Below the pieces are notes generated by a model, which ran no database searches, was not told the DNA's origin, and was given only the letters and a program-made list of their open reading frames with translations. This document shows, in pieces, positions 53,307-62,888 of a stretch of DNA of 64,000 nucleotides (position 1 is its first letter; the number at the start of each line of letters is the position of its first letter). Made by a program: the position numbers and the translations under genes. Origin of the DNA: JBFHFS01 sp041583495. GTDB taxonomy: Bacteria; Bacteroidota; Bacteroidia; Bacteroidales; Marinilabiliaceae. The stretch covers positions 124,001 through 188,000 of the forward strand of contig JBFHFS010000003.1 of NCBI GenBank assembly GCA_041583495.1, in the 5' to 3' direction.

Positions 53307-54374
53307 TTGAAACGATCTGCCACAATATTACTCCTTTTGTTAATTAGCTTCACCGGCCGGGCCAATGAAACAGCCCAGGAGGAAGATTCATTGGACGTGG
53401 TTGAGATGATCATGGAACACATCAGCGATTCCCACCACTGGCACATCATTAGCTATACCAACCGACGGGGCCACGAGGTGGAATTATCCATTCCCCTACC
53501 GGTGATTCTTTGGCACCAGGGACGCCCCCGGTTCTTTCTGTCGGATGTTTTTCTGCACCATGAAGGGCCCCTTCCCCTTGGCACCGACTATGTAACTCTG
53601 GAACACGAACACTTTTACCTGACCGACGCAACCGGCCACCTCCAAAAAGATGAATCCGGAACCATCACCAACCTACAACCACTTGATTTTTCCATTACGC
53701 GCAATGTGGCGAGCATGTTTTTATCCGTGCTCATAATTCTGGGGCTCTTTATCCCTGCAGCCCGCACCTATGCGCGCAAGGGCATGGCCCCTCCCTCGGG
53801 CGTCAGATCGTTTTTGGAACCGATCATCCTGTATGTTCGTGATGACATTGCCCGGGCGCAAATACCCGGCCCAAAGGCCGACAAGTTTGTACCCTACCTG
53901 CTCACGCTGTTCTTCTTCATCTTTGTGAACAACCTAATTGGTCTGATTCCGATTTTCCCGGGCAGCACCAATCTTTCGGGAAACATTGCCTTCACGGGGG
54001 TATTAGCCGTCATCTCTTTTCTGGCCATCAACATCTTTGCTTCCAAAGATTATTGGAAACACATTTTTTTGTCGCCAGGGACCCCTGGTTGGGTGAAAAT
54101 ATTCCTGGTACCGGTGGAAATTATCGGGATCTTCACCAAGCCCTTTGCCCTGATGATTCGTCTCTTTGCCAACATCACTGCCGGACACATCATTATCTTA
54201 AGTCTGGTATCGATCATCTTTGTGTTGAAATCGTTGTATATCGCACCTGTGACAGTGCTGCTGTCGTTGGTCATGTATTCGCTTGAGTTTTTAGTGGCCC
54301 TTTTGCAGGCCTATATTTTTACCCTTTTAACGGCTCTGTTTATTGGCATGGCCACCAGTAGTGAGAAACATTAA
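53307..54374 (+). CDS. atpB: ATP synthase Fo subunit a
   Basis: 355 residues, beginning at a TTG (53307); the next ATG is some 30 codons inside. An unusual cleavable-looking signal (KRSATILLLLLISFTGRANE) and about 110 residues of soluble sequence precede the Fo helices. The conserved Arg for proton translocation lies in the LMIRLFANITAGH segment. With subunit c it forms the proton path. First gene of the run atpB-E-F-H-A-G. Confidence 0.95.
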   Translation: MKRSATILLLLLISFTGRANETAQEEDSLDVVEMIMEHISDSHHWHIISYTNRRGHEVELSIPLPVILWHQGRPRFFLSDVFLHHEGPLPLGTDYVTLEHEHFYLTDATGHLQKDESGTITNLQPLDFSITRNVASMFLSVLIILGLFIPAARTYARKGMAPPSGVRSFLEPIILYVRDDIARAQIPGPKADKFVPYLLTLFFFIFVNNLIGLIPIFPGSTNLSGNIAFTGVLAVISFLAINIFASKDYWKHIFLSPGTPGWVKIFLVPVEIIGIFTKPFALMIRLFANITAGHIIILSLVSIIFVLKSLYIAPVTVLLSLVMYSLEFLVALLQAYIFTLLTALFIGMATSSEKH

Positions 54375-54400
54375 TTACTTAATATTTAATCAATTAGGAT

Positions 54401-54610
54401 ATGGGAACAATATCATTTACCGCCATCGGATTAGGAATCATCGTATTAGGCGCAGGCATTGGAATTGGGCGCATCGGGGGTTCAGCTCTTGAAGCTATGA
54501 GCCGTCAGCCCGAAATGGGGTCAAAAATTCAAACCGCTATGATTGTGGCAGCCGCCCTGATCGAAGGAGTTGCCCTGTTTGCCATTGTGGTGGCCTGGTT
54601 AGTTGGCTAA
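54401..54610 (+). CDS. atpE: ATP synthase Fo subunit c
   Basis: 69 residues, two helices. Loop around RIGGSALEAMSRQPE. The ion-binding carboxylate is the Glu in AALIEGVALFA. No polar ligands (such as Gln/Ser pairs of Na+-type c rings) are seen beyond it, so it is probably proton-driven. Confidence 0.96.
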   Translation: MGTISFTAIGLGIIVLGAGIGIGRIGGSALEAMSRQPEMGSKIQTAMIVAAALIEGVALFAIVVAWLVG

Positions 54611-54643
54611 TCCTCGCATTGTATTCATTTTAAATAGAAAGTT

Positions 54644-55138
54644 ATGGGCATCATTACCCCAAATCCGGGATTGGTATTCTGGACCGCTTTCACCTTTTTG
54701 GTTCTACTGGTCATTCTACGAAAGTACGCCTGGCCCTCCATCTTAAGGGCTTTAAAGGTTCGTGAGGAAACCATTGCGTTTGCCATTCAGGATGCCCGCA
54801 AGGCAAAAGAAGAGACTGAGCAGATGGAAAAGGTGCGCAAGCAGGTTTTAGGAGCCGCCCGGGCCGAACGCGAAAACATCCTCAAGGAAGCCGGTGAGCT
54901 GAAGAAGCAAATTTTAGCCGAAACCCGGGATGCCGCCCGCGAAGAGACGGAGCGAATGCTCCAGCAAGCCCGTCTTCAAATAAACAAAGAGAAGCAGGAT
55001 GCCCTGAACCAAATCAGGGAAACCATTGGCCAATTGTCGGTAGACATCGCCGAAAAGATCCTTAAGTCGGAACTGAGCGACACCGGGAAACATGAAAAAA
55101 TGATCAATGCTTATTTGGACGATGTTTCCTTCAATTAA
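54644..55138 (+). CDS. atpF: ATP synthase Fo subunit b
   Basis: 164 residues: one N-terminal membrane helix, then a long charged helix (about 30-155) that makes the peripheral stalk. Ends six bases before atpH. Confidence 0.94.
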   Translation: MGIITPNPGLVFWTAFTFLVLLVILRKYAWPSILRALKVREETIAFAIQDARKAKEETEQMEKVRKQVLGAARAERENILKEAGELKKQILAETRDAAREETERMLQQARLQINKEKQDALNQIRETIGQLSVDIAEKILKSELSDTGKHEKMINAYLDDVSFN

Positions 55139-55144
55139 TTTTTC

Positions 55145-55681
55145 ATGAACAGAGGTCCCATAATAATCCGTTACGCGCAAGCCTATTTTAACCTGGGCAA
55201 GGAGAAGTCATTGCTGGATCAATTCTATCAGGATTGCCAGCTGTTGCTTGGCTACTGCCATGAAGTAAAGGATTTTTGTGTGTTTTTGAACAGCCCTGTG
55301 ATTAAACCCTCACAAAAAAAAGGCGTCTTTACCAATGTTTTTGAAAAGAAGCTGAATCCCTATACCATCCGCTTTTTAGAACTGGTGATTGAACGAAACC
55401 GAGAAAATCATCTTAAGAATATCTTAATTTGTTTCGAAGAGCTTTACAAACAGGAGAAAGGCATAAAGAGTGTTTTACTGATCACGGCAGTTCCTCTTGA
55501 AGATTCGTTTAAGAAAGAGCTGATTCCCCTGCTCGAAAAGGAGTTAAAAGCTCAGGTCGAGATGACCACCCGGGTTAACAAAAATATTGTAGGCGGACTC
55601 ATCCTCAAAGTTGATGACAAGTTGCTCGACAGCAGCATAGCGCACCAGCTTAAGAGACTGAAGAAGCAAATTTTGAGTTAA
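55145..55681 (+). CDS. atpH: ATP synthase F1 subunit delta
   Basis: 178 residues, helical. Opens IIIRYAQAYFNLGKEK and contains the late TRVNKNIVGGLILKVDDKLLDSS segment typical of the family. Links the peripheral stalk to F1. Ten bases before atpA. Confidence 0.94.
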   Translation: MNRGPIIIRYAQAYFNLGKEKSLLDQFYQDCQLLLGYCHEVKDFCVFLNSPVIKPSQKKGVFTNVFEKKLNPYTIRFLELVIERNRENHLKNILICFEELYKQEKGIKSVLLITAVPLEDSFKKELIPLLEKELKAQVEMTTRVNKNIVGGLILKVDDKLLDSSIAHQLKRLKKQILS

Positions 55682-55691
55682 AAGATTACAC

Positions 55692-57293
55692 ATGGAACAA
55701 ATTCGTCCATCGGAAGTATCCGACATATTACGCAAAGAGATTGAAGGGTTTAAAACGGCCAATGAACTCGAAGAGGTAGGCACCGTTCTGCAGGTTGGGG
55801 ATGGCATTGCCCGGGTCTTTGGTCTTACCAGTGCCCAATCCAACGAATTGGTGGAGTTTGACAACTGCATGGGCGTAGTCCTCAACCTGGAACAGGATAG
55901 TGTCGGCGTAGTACTCTTTGGAGATTCCCACCTGGTTTCGGAAGGCGACATCGTTCGGCGCACCAAACGAATTGCCTCTATAAAAGTGGGCGAAAGCCTG
56001 ACAGGCCGTGTCATTAATACCCTGGGTGAACCCATCGATGGAAAGGGCAGCATCAGTGGCCCCATGTATGAGTTACCCCTGGAACGAAAAGCCCCCCAGG
56101 TGATATTCCGCCAGCCGGTAAAAGAACCTCTTCAAACCGGGCTCAAGGCCATCGATGCCATGACCCCCATCGGGAGAGGACAACGCGAGCTGATCATTGG
56201 CGACCGACAAACCGGAAAAACAGCTATTGCCATAGATACCATCATCAACCAGCGCTCCTTCTTTGAGCAAGGAACCCCGGTATATTGCATCTACGTGGCC
56301 ATTGGCCAAAAAGGATCCTCGGTGGCCCACCTGGTGAACACCCTCGCGAAGCATGGTGCCATGGATTATACCATCGTGGTGTCTGCCACCGCCTCCGATC
56401 CCGTTGCCATGCAGTTTTATGCCCCCTTTGCGGGAACGGCCATCGGTGAATTCTTTAGAGATACAGGCCGCCATGCACTGATCATCTACGATGACTTGTC
56501 CAAACAGTCGGTTTCGTACCGTGAAGTATCCCTGCTGCTGCGTCGCCCACCAGGGCGGGAAGCTTTCCCCGGGGATATTTTTTATCTCCACTCAAGACTA
56601 CTGGAGCGTTCGGCAAAAATCATTGAATCCGACGTGGTAGCCGCACAAATGAACGATATCCCCGATGCCTTGCGCGGGATGATTAAAGGCGGCGGGTCAC
56701 TAACGGCCTTGCCCATTATCGAGACCCAGGCAGGCGATGTCTCGGCCTATATCCCCACCAACGTAATCTCGATTACGGATGGCCAGATATTTTTGGAAAA
56801 TAACCTCTTTAATGCCGGAGTGCGCCCGGCCATCAACGTGGGTATATCCGTTTCCCGGGTAGGGGGAAATGCCCAAATTAAATCGATGAAAAAGATTGCC
56901 GGTACCCTAAAGCTCGACCAGGCACAGTACCGCGAACTGGAGGCCTTCTCAAAATTCGGATCCGATCTCGACGCCGCGACCATGGCAGTGCTCGACAAGG
57001 GCCGTAAAAATGTTGAATTGCTTAAACAACCGCAATATCAACCTATGCGGGTGGAGGAGCAGGTAGCCCTCATCTACTGTGGGACCAAAGGCCTTTTGAG
57101 AGAAGTCCCCCTGGAAAAAGTACAGGCATTTGAACAAGAGTTTATCGATACCCTTGAGCTACGGCACGCCCCTATTTTGGCCCAAATTGCTCAGGGAATA
57201 CTCAACGATGAAATTACCGGAATCCTCGAAGAAGTTGCTCAAAGTGTGGCCTCACACTTCCAGGAAACCGAAAAAGAAGACCGCGACTTATAA
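55692..57293 (+). CDS. atpA: ATP synthase F1 subunit alpha
   Basis: 533 residues. P-loop GDRQTGKTA in the nucleotide-binding domain; LIIYDDLSKQ and the conserved catalytic arginine region SVSRVGGNAQ present. Forms the F1 hexamer with beta, which is encoded elsewhere. Confidence 0.98.
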   Translation: MEQIRPSEVSDILRKEIEGFKTANELEEVGTVLQVGDGIARVFGLTSAQSNELVEFDNCMGVVLNLEQDSVGVVLFGDSHLVSEGDIVRRTKRIASIKVGESLTGRVINTLGEPIDGKGSISGPMYELPLERKAPQVIFRQPVKEPLQTGLKAIDAMTPIGRGQRELIIGDRQTGKTAIAIDTIINQRSFFEQGTPVYCIYVAIGQKGSSVAHLVNTLAKHGAMDYTIVVSATASDPVAMQFYAPFAGTAIGEFFRDTGRHALIIYDDLSKQSVSYREVSLLLRRPPGREAFPGDIFYLHSRLLERSAKIIESDVVAAQMNDIPDALRGMIKGGGSLTALPIIETQAGDVSAYIPTNVISITDGQIFLENNLFNAGVRPAINVGISVSRVGGNAQIKSMKKIAGTLKLDQAQYRELEAFSKFGSDLDAATMAVLDKGRKNVELLKQPQYQPMRVEEQVALIYCGTKGLLREVPLEKVQAFEQEFIDTLELRHAPILAQIAQGILNDEITGILEEVAQSVASHFQETEKEDRDL

Positions 57294-57306
57294 CCGATAA
57301 ACAGAT

Positions 57307-58182
57307 ATGGCCAGCTTAAGGGATACACGTACACGCATCAGCACCATAAAAGTCACCAGGCAGGTGACCAGTGCCATGAAAATGGTATCGGCAGCCCGGC
57401 TGAAAAAGGCTCAGGACAATGTGTCGCACATCCGCCCTTATAACAACCACCTATTGGGTATTATTCACGACCTGGTAACCTCCGTGCCCGATTTGAACCT
57501 TAAATTTACCGATCCGGGAAAAGGGGATAAAGTGGTTCTTTGGGTAATTGCCTCTAACAGGGGGCTTTGCGGGGCTTTTAACAGCAATGTGGTGAAGGCC
57601 GTGCAAAACCTGCTCAATACCAGGCTCAAAGAGGATTACCAAAAAGGCCATGTGGAAATTAGAGTGATGGGCAAACAAGCTCAAAAGCTGCTCGCCAGCA
57701 AAAAGATTGTTTGTTCCCGTGAGGAAAATGACCTTATTCAGGCCACTTCGTTCACCAACATTGCCAAGCTGGCTGATGAATTAATGGCCGAATATCTTCA
57801 AGGTAAGATCAAGAAAGCCATCCTGATCTACAATGAATTTGAAAATGCCGCTATTCAGGAAGTTCAAACACATCAATACCTCCCCATCGATGTCCCTCCC
57901 GTACAACCAGGGAGTGCCATGTCGGAATATTTTTTCGAGCCCGATCGCCAAAGCATTATTGACATGCTGATTCCCAAGACCTTGAGATCCTTATTCTACC
58001 AGGCGGTTTTAGAATCGGTAGCCTCGGAACATGGGGCCCGAATGACCTCCATGCATAAAGCCACCGATAATGCCACCGATCTCATCAAGGAGCTGCAACT
58101 CATCTACAACAAGGCACGGCAGTCAACCATTACCAACGAAATTATTGAGATTTCCTCGGGCGCTGAAGCACTCCGATCGTAA
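57307..58182 (+). CDS. atpG: ATP synthase F1 subunit gamma
   Basis: 291 residues. N-terminal helix with ASLRDTRTRISTIKVTRQVT and C-terminal SEHGARMTSMHKATDNA, both forming the central rotor. Last gene of the run; two hairpins follow. Confidence 0.96.
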   Translation: MASLRDTRTRISTIKVTRQVTSAMKMVSAARLKKAQDNVSHIRPYNNHLLGIIHDLVTSVPDLNLKFTDPGKGDKVVLWVIASNRGLCGAFNSNVVKAVQNLLNTRLKEDYQKGHVEIRVMGKQAQKLLASKKIVCSREENDLIQATSFTNIAKLADELMAEYLQGKIKKAILIYNEFENAAIQEVQTHQYLPIDVPPVQPGSAMSEYFFEPDRQSIIDMLIPKTLRSLFYQAVLESVASEHGARMTSMHKATDNATDLIKELQLIYNKARQSTITNEIIEISSGAEALRS

Positions 58183-58234
58183 AAGAATCCCGGAAATTTA
58201 GCGACTGTTTAAATTTTACAGGAAACCAAATGGA

Positions 58235-58290
58235 ACCCCTTCGGGGCTTCCGGATAGCCTGTTTTGTTTGGCCTCCGGTTTTACCGGAGG
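58235..58290 (+). terminator. Two stem-loops after atpG
   Basis: First hairpin with the CCCCTTCGGGG core (about 58235-58253) and second CCTCCGGT/ACCGGAGG with a three-base loop (58272-58290), perfect over eight pairs. The T-rich tail is weak, so they may terminate the ATP synthase operon or stabilise its end. Confidence 0.65.
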
Positions 58291-58385
58291 TTATTCATAT
58301 TTTAGTCTTTCCCACTTTTGCATCCAAATTACCCTGGAAGGGTTGAATTGGAATGTTTTTTAACCCTCAATATTTAAGGAAGCTA

Positions 58386-59582
58386 CTAATAATTCAGGGC
58401 TTTCCCCGTAGCAGCTATAAAGATGTCTAATTGGCGAAGCTTCTCTTTGATTCTAATGAGCTGATCCAATTTAATGAAACCAATCTTATAACTGTATTTA
58501 GGCCCTTTGTACTCTTGGGAAACCGATTTAAAATCAAAATAGCGCAACACCTCGGGATCGCTGTATCGTAAATAGATTTCGATTTCACCCTCCTTAAAAT
58601 ATTTGAAGCCGCCGAAGTAATTGGCCTTTTTATACTCATAACGGTAGTGGTGCGCCAGTGCCGTAATATCGGATAAAACAGCCGATCCGGTGGGGTGCCC
58701 GCCGGCGCCTTTTCCAAACATAAATTGTTTGTCGTAGGCCAGGCCTTTTATTACCACCCCATTAAACTCATCCTCTACATTGTAGATGTATTTATCGCGA
58801 CCCACAAACCGGGGCAACACAAAAAGGGTGATGTCCTTGTCCTTTACGCGCTCCACCTGCCCCACCAACTTTATCTTATACCCCTTTTCGCGGGCATAGT
58901 TAATGTCGAAATCGGATATATTGGAAATACCATAATTCAGGATCTCATCCGATGGCACCACCACCCCAAAGCTGTGCATGGTTAGAATGATGAGCTTATA
59001 GAGGGAATCGAAACCCTCCACATCAAAAGAGGGATCGGCCTCAGCAAAACCCAGGTCCTGAGCTTCACGAAGCGCTTCGGCATAACCCTGATGGTGATCA
59101 AAAATCTTGGACAGGATATAGTTGGAGGAGCCATTCAGAATACCCGTTACCGACAACAGTAAATCGTTATCGTAATACTCTTCCAGATTTCGTATCACTG
59201 GAATACTTCCGCAGGCAGAGGCCTCATAAAGTAACGACACATTGTTTTCGCGCGAAAGGGCCACCATCTCGGTCAAATTCTCAGCCAACATTTTTTTATT
59301 GGCAGAAACCACATTTTTCCCCTTCTGCATGGCCTTTTTAACAATGTGATAGGCCTCCCTGGAATCACTAATCAGCTCCACAACGGTGTTAATGGAAGCA
59401 TCTCCTAAAATATCATCCGGATCGTAGCAGAACATATCCTCCGGCAGGGTGCGCTGCCGCCTGTGTTTCACACAAATCTTAGTGATTTTAGAGTCCAGGG
59501 CAGGGCTCTTTTCCAATACATCGTAAAGGCCCTGACCTACCACTCCAAATCCAAACAATCCAATATTTAGCTTTTGTCTCAT
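58386..59582 (-). CDS. hom: Homoserine dehydrogenase
   Basis: 398 residues from ATG 59582; a TTG at 59588 is less likely. N-terminal NAD(P) fold LNIGLFGFGVVGQGL, ASACGSIPVI and the central GILNGSSNYILSKI, with a short C-terminal tail that does not look like a full ACT regulatory domain. Reduces aspartate semialdehyde to homoserine. Forty-five bases downstream of metY, so the pair is likely one unit for methionine synthesis; homoserine acyltransferase is not next to them. Confidence 0.9.
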   Translation of the reverse strand: MRQKLNIGLFGFGVVGQGLYDVLEKSPALDSKITKICVKHRRQRTLPEDMFCYDPDDILGDASINTVVELISDSREAYHIVKKAMQKGKNVVSANKKMLAENLTEMVALSRENNVSLLYEASACGSIPVIRNLEEYYDNDLLLSVTGILNGSSNYILSKIFDHHQGYAEALREAQDLGFAEADPSFDVEGFDSLYKLIILTMHSFGVVVPSDEILNYGISNISDFDINYAREKGYKIKLVGQVERVKDKDITLFVLPRFVGRDKYIYNVEDEFNGVVIKGLAYDKQFMFGKGAGGHPTGSAVLSDITALAHHYRYEYKKANYFGGFKYFKEGEIEIYLRYSDPEVLRYFDFKSVSQEYKGPKYSYKIGFIKLDQLIRIKEKLRQLDIFIAATGKALNY

Positions 59583-59627
59583 ACCCAAGTCATAAATTAA
59601 TAGGCGTATCTTAGGTACAAAGATGAA

Positions 59628-60929
59628 TCAATTCTTAGCTTTTTCAAAGGCCTGTGTAAAATCGGCTTTAATATCATCGATGTGTTCAATTCCCACCGAC
59701 ACTCTTAACAAGCCTGCTTCCACCCCGCTGCTTTTTTGTTCTTCGGGCGATAACTGCTCGTGTGTGGTAGAGCTGGGATGGATAATCAGGGTTTTGGCAT
59801 CTCCCACGTTGGCCAGATGACTCACCAAAGAAAGGTTACTGATAACGTTATCGGCCACACTCGTTCCACCCTTGATTTTAAAGCTCAGAACACCCCCAAA
59901 TCCGCGTTTGAGATATTTATTGGCCAGCTTATGATAGGGGCTCGAGGGAAGTCCCGGATAATTCACATACTCCACCTCAGGTTGCTGCTCAAGCCATTGG
60001 GCCAGATTCAGGGCGTTGCTTACATGTCGCTCTACCCGTAACGAAAGGGTTTCGAGTCCCTGCAACAACAAAAACGAGTTAAAAGGACTCAGCGCCGGAC
60101 CAAAGTCACGTAAGCCTTCTACTCTGGCTTTAATGATAAAGGCAATGTTTCCAAAAGGACTGTCGCTCCCAAACACCTCCCAGAATTTTAATCCATGGTA
60201 ACTTTCGGAAGGTTCGCTGATAAGAGGAAATTTACCGTTACCCCAGTTAAAATTACCCCCATCCACAATGACACCCCCAATAGAAGTGCCATGACCGCCA
60301 ATCCATTTGGTGGCCGACTCAACCACCACATTGGCGCCATGCTCCAGAGGCCTGAAAAGATAACCGCCGGCACCAAAGGTGTTGTCGACAATCAAAGGAA
60401 TATGATTCCGGGCAGCCACCTCACCCAGCTTCTCAAAGTCGGGGATGTTAAACCGGGGATTGCCTATGGTCTCCACATATAAGGCTTTGGTGTTCTCATC
60501 GATAGCCGCTTCATAGGCCGAAGGCTCATCGGAACTCACAAATTTAACCTGGATCCCCAATCGTTTAAACTGCACCTTAAACTGGTTGAAAGTGCCCCCA
60601 TAAAGATTAGAGGTTGCCACCAGGTTATCCCCCGCCTGCAATATGTTGGTCAGAGCAATAAACTGAGCAGCCATCCCCGAACCCACAGCCAAAGCACCTA
60701 CCCCTCCTTCGAGGGCAGCAATACGCTTCTCAAATGCATCGGTGGTGGGATTCATTATCCGCGTATAAATATTTCCAAACTCCTTTAAACCAAAGAGGTT
60801 GGCCGCATGGCTCGAATCTTTAAACAGATACGAAGTGGTTTGATAAATGGGCACAGCCCTCGAAAGAGAATTGGGATCTACCTCTTGTCCCGCATGTACC
60901 TGCAGCGTTTCAAATTTTAATTTGGACAT
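59628..60929 (-). CDS. metY: O-acetylhomoserine aminocarboxypropyltransferase (MetY)
   Basis: 433 residues, PLP enzyme of the Cys/Met-metabolism family. Opens LKFETLQVHAGQE; the PLP lysine lies in SATKWIGGHGTSIGG; the GVGALAVGSGMAAQF and late LIHPSSTTHEQLSPEEQ segments mark the O-acetylhomoserine sulfhydrylase type. Makes homocysteine from O-acetylhomoserine and sulfide. First gene of the metY-hom pair. Confidence 0.93.
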   Translation of the reverse strand: MSKLKFETLQVHAGQEVDPNSLSRAVPIYQTTSYLFKDSSHAANLFGLKEFGNIYTRIMNPTTDAFEKRIAALEGGVGALAVGSGMAAQFIALTNILQAGDNLVATSNLYGGTFNQFKVQFKRLGIQVKFVSSDEPSAYEAAIDENTKALYVETIGNPRFNIPDFEKLGEVAARNHIPLIVDNTFGAGGYLFRPLEHGANVVVESATKWIGGHGTSIGGVIVDGGNFNWGNGKFPLISEPSESYHGLKFWEVFGSDSPFGNIAFIIKARVEGLRDFGPALSPFNSFLLLQGLETLSLRVERHVSNALNLAQWLEQQPEVEYVNYPGLPSSPYHKLANKYLKRGFGGVLSFKIKGGTSVADNVISNLSLVSHLANVGDAKTLIIHPSSTTHEQLSPEEQKSSGVEAGLLRVSVGIEHIDDIKADFTQAFEKAKN

Positions 60930-60961
60930 AGTGCATAATGTTTAAAGGTTAAAACTGTTCA

Positions 60962-60969
60962 CAAATTTA
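60962..60969 (-). promoter_or_regulatory. -7 promoter element for metY-hom
   Basis: Minus-strand TAAATTTG, exact TAnnTTTG, 32 bases before the metY ATG. Confidence 0.6.
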
Positions 60970-61450
60970 TATCACAAGCGTGCCAGTTGCCTCCGCACCG
61001 GTATCTGATTTTTAAGCTGAGAAGTAAATTAGGAAAATGGCAGATAAGATGCGTCGACAAATGTTAGCACATATACATTCGACCCATCATCATACCAGAG
61101 GTAGTGAGCGTTTCATTAAAAACAATACTGTTTTTAATGGCAAGTAAGATTCTATTTTTGATGATGTTGTCCATCCGTCACAGAAATTTATGCATGCAAA
61201 TATGGACAAAATACTCCGAAATACAAACATTTCAGGTTTTTTTATTTTGATTTAATTCAAATAAGCATAGCTGTGTTTTCTTATACGACCCGTACCATGC
61301 TGATTTTCTTTGACATACAAATTAATAAAAACCCCGGAATTTTCAAGGAGCTGTTTGTGATATTTGGCATCAGAAGTCTCCGGCACCCATAATTTCTATG
61401 GTGAGGAGTTCTTTTATAACCTCAGGGTACTTCCTGTGAGATGGCCGATC

Positions 61451-61477
61451 TTGTTCAAAAATAAGTGTTTATATTTG
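61451..61477 (+). promoter_or_regulatory. Promoter for the LysE and HD genes
   Basis: TTG (61451-61453), 16 bases, TATATTTG (61470-61477), an exact -7 match, 72 bases before the ATG. Confidence 0.5.
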
Positions 61478-61549
61478 CAGAAAACCCATAAATGCTTGGC
61501 CTTGCAAAGTGATCTCAACCAAAAGCAGTAAAAAAAATATGGATCTCCG

Positions 61550-62176
61550 ATGATAAATGAAACGACCACACACTTTCTTTTTTTAGGCTCTTTATTGGGA
61601 CTGTCCTCCGGAATATCGCCAGGCCCCCTGCTGACCCTGGTGCTGACACAAACCTTAAAGCACAATAAAACGGAAGGCATAAAGGTGGCTCTCTCACCCC
61701 TGATTACAGATTTACCCATTATTCTTATTTCCTTTTTCCTTTATTCCCGACTCTCGAAATTTAATTTGGTTCTGGCCATCATCTCTTTTGTGGGAGCCAT
61801 CTTTCTGGCCTATCTTGGATGGGAATCGATCCGATCAAAAGGATTTAAGCCTGACCTGCAGGATTCTGGTTTCAGATCGCTTAAAAAGGGCATCATAGCC
61901 AATTTCCTGAGTCCAAGTCCTTATCTTTTTTGGGCAACGGTTGGCACCCCCATTGTATTTAAGGCGTTTGGAATAAACCTTATGGCAGCCATTCTGTTTT
62001 TGGCCGCCTTTTATCTCTTTTTGACAGGTTCAAAAATCACCATTGCGATTATTGTAGACCGGACTAAAGCCTTTATCGGACAAAAGTTGTACCTCCTCAT
62101 GATGAGGCTGCTTGGAATAGCGTTGTTGGTCTTTTCCATACTATTTCTTCTGGATGGGCTAAAATATTTAAATTAG
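61550..62176 (+). CDS. LysE-family amino-acid exporter
   Basis: 208 residues with six hydrophobic segments. The first segment carries SGISPGPLLTLVLTQ, the family's PGP-type motif, and later NFLSPSPYLFW matches the second conserved PxP loop. Exports amino acids or derivatives across the inner membrane. Six bases separate it from the next gene. Confidence 0.88.
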   Translation: MINETTTHFLFLGSLLGLSSGISPGPLLTLVLTQTLKHNKTEGIKVALSPLITDLPIILISFFLYSRLSKFNLVLAIISFVGAIFLAYLGWESIRSKGFKPDLQDSGFRSLKKGIIANFLSPSPYLFWATVGTPIVFKAFGINLMAAILFLAAFYLFLTGSKITIAIIVDRTKAFIGQKLYLLMMRLLGIALLVFSILFLLDGLKYLN

Positions 62177-62182
62177 ATCGAT

Positions 62183-62671
62183 ATGAAAGCAATAACCATT
62201 CAACGAATGATCGAATACTTTGGGGCAGACATCAAAAGGATAAATCACGCTCTTAAGGTTTATGGATTTGCAAGCTGCATTGCACAACGAGAAAGCCTGA
62301 CCGTTGAGGAAGTCTTTGTGGTTGAAATTGCGGCCATTCTGCATGATGTGGGTATTAAAGCCGCAGAAAAAAAATACCAATCATCCACCGGCCATTACCA
62401 GGAAATTGAGGGCCCTCCAATTGCCAGAGAACTGCTTGCAGATTTTCACCTGGAAGGTGAAACAATCGATAGAATCTGTCACATTATAGGGAACCACCAC
62501 TCCTACCCCAAAATTGATGGCCCCGATTTCCAGATTGTGGTGGAGGCTGACTTTTTGGTCAATATTTTTGAGGACCAAATAGCCAAACATTCCATTGAGA
62601 GTATCCGAAAGAAATATTTTAAAACCAAAACCGGGCTTTCCATCCTCGACAGTATCTATCTTAATTCATAG
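62183..62671 (+). CDS. HD-domain phosphohydrolase
   Basis: 162 residues. Metal residues H22 (INHALKVYG), H54-D55 (LHDVGI), the second-shell NHHS at 104-107 and D123. No signal peptide. Substrate unknown; nucleotide or phosphate-ester hydrolysis by family. Closely follows LysE, so a shared promoter is likely. Confidence 0.88.
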   Translation: MKAITIQRMIEYFGADIKRINHALKVYGFASCIAQRESLTVEEVFVVEIAAILHDVGIKAAEKKYQSSTGHYQEIEGPPIARELLADFHLEGETIDRICHIIGNHHSYPKIDGPDFQIVVEADFLVNIFEDQIAKHSIESIRKKYFKTKTGLSILDSIYLNS

Positions 62672-62772
62672 AGCCGCACTCCTGTCGTGCTATTGATCCA
62701 ATCCTGAGAACCATATATTCGGGCTGTTAATTACCCCGCGAAAGACCACTCCGTCCGGGATATTGCAAAATA

Positions 62773-62802
62773 GAAAGACCGGCTCCGGGGAGTCGGTCTT
62801 TT
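62773..62802. terminator. Terminator between the HD gene and the M16 peptidase gene
   Basis: 11-bp stem with one G-T pair (arms 62775-62785 and 62790-62800, loop CGGG) and a T-run on the plus strand, a weaker A-run on the other side. Serves the HD gene and possibly both convergent genes. Confidence 0.85.
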
Positions 62803-62888
62803 CAATTTAAAAGCGACAAAGGGCATGGATGCAAAGGTTTTTAAGCCACAAAGAGGCTGTCTCCACAATTTTTAAACCATAACCCTCA

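Larger units (their letters stand above)
60930..61549. other. AT-rich divergent intergenic region between metY and LysE genes
   Basis: 620 bases. It carries a -7 element for each side (60962-60969 minus, 61470-61477 plus). A 36-codon frame from ATG 61037 was examined and not called a gene. No SAM-I or SAM-II riboswitch core was recognised ahead of metY. Confidence 0.6.

Noticed and set aside
60930..61100. Possible SAM riboswitch ahead of metY
   Set aside because: None of the conserved core sequences or paired segments of SAM-I or SAM-II were found on the minus strand.
61037..61147. Short 36-codon frame starting ATG with some resemblance to the N-terminus of Vsr-type endonucleases
   Set aside because: The similarity is only a few residues, the frame stops quickly, and what follows in frame does not look like the rest of a Vsr protein.
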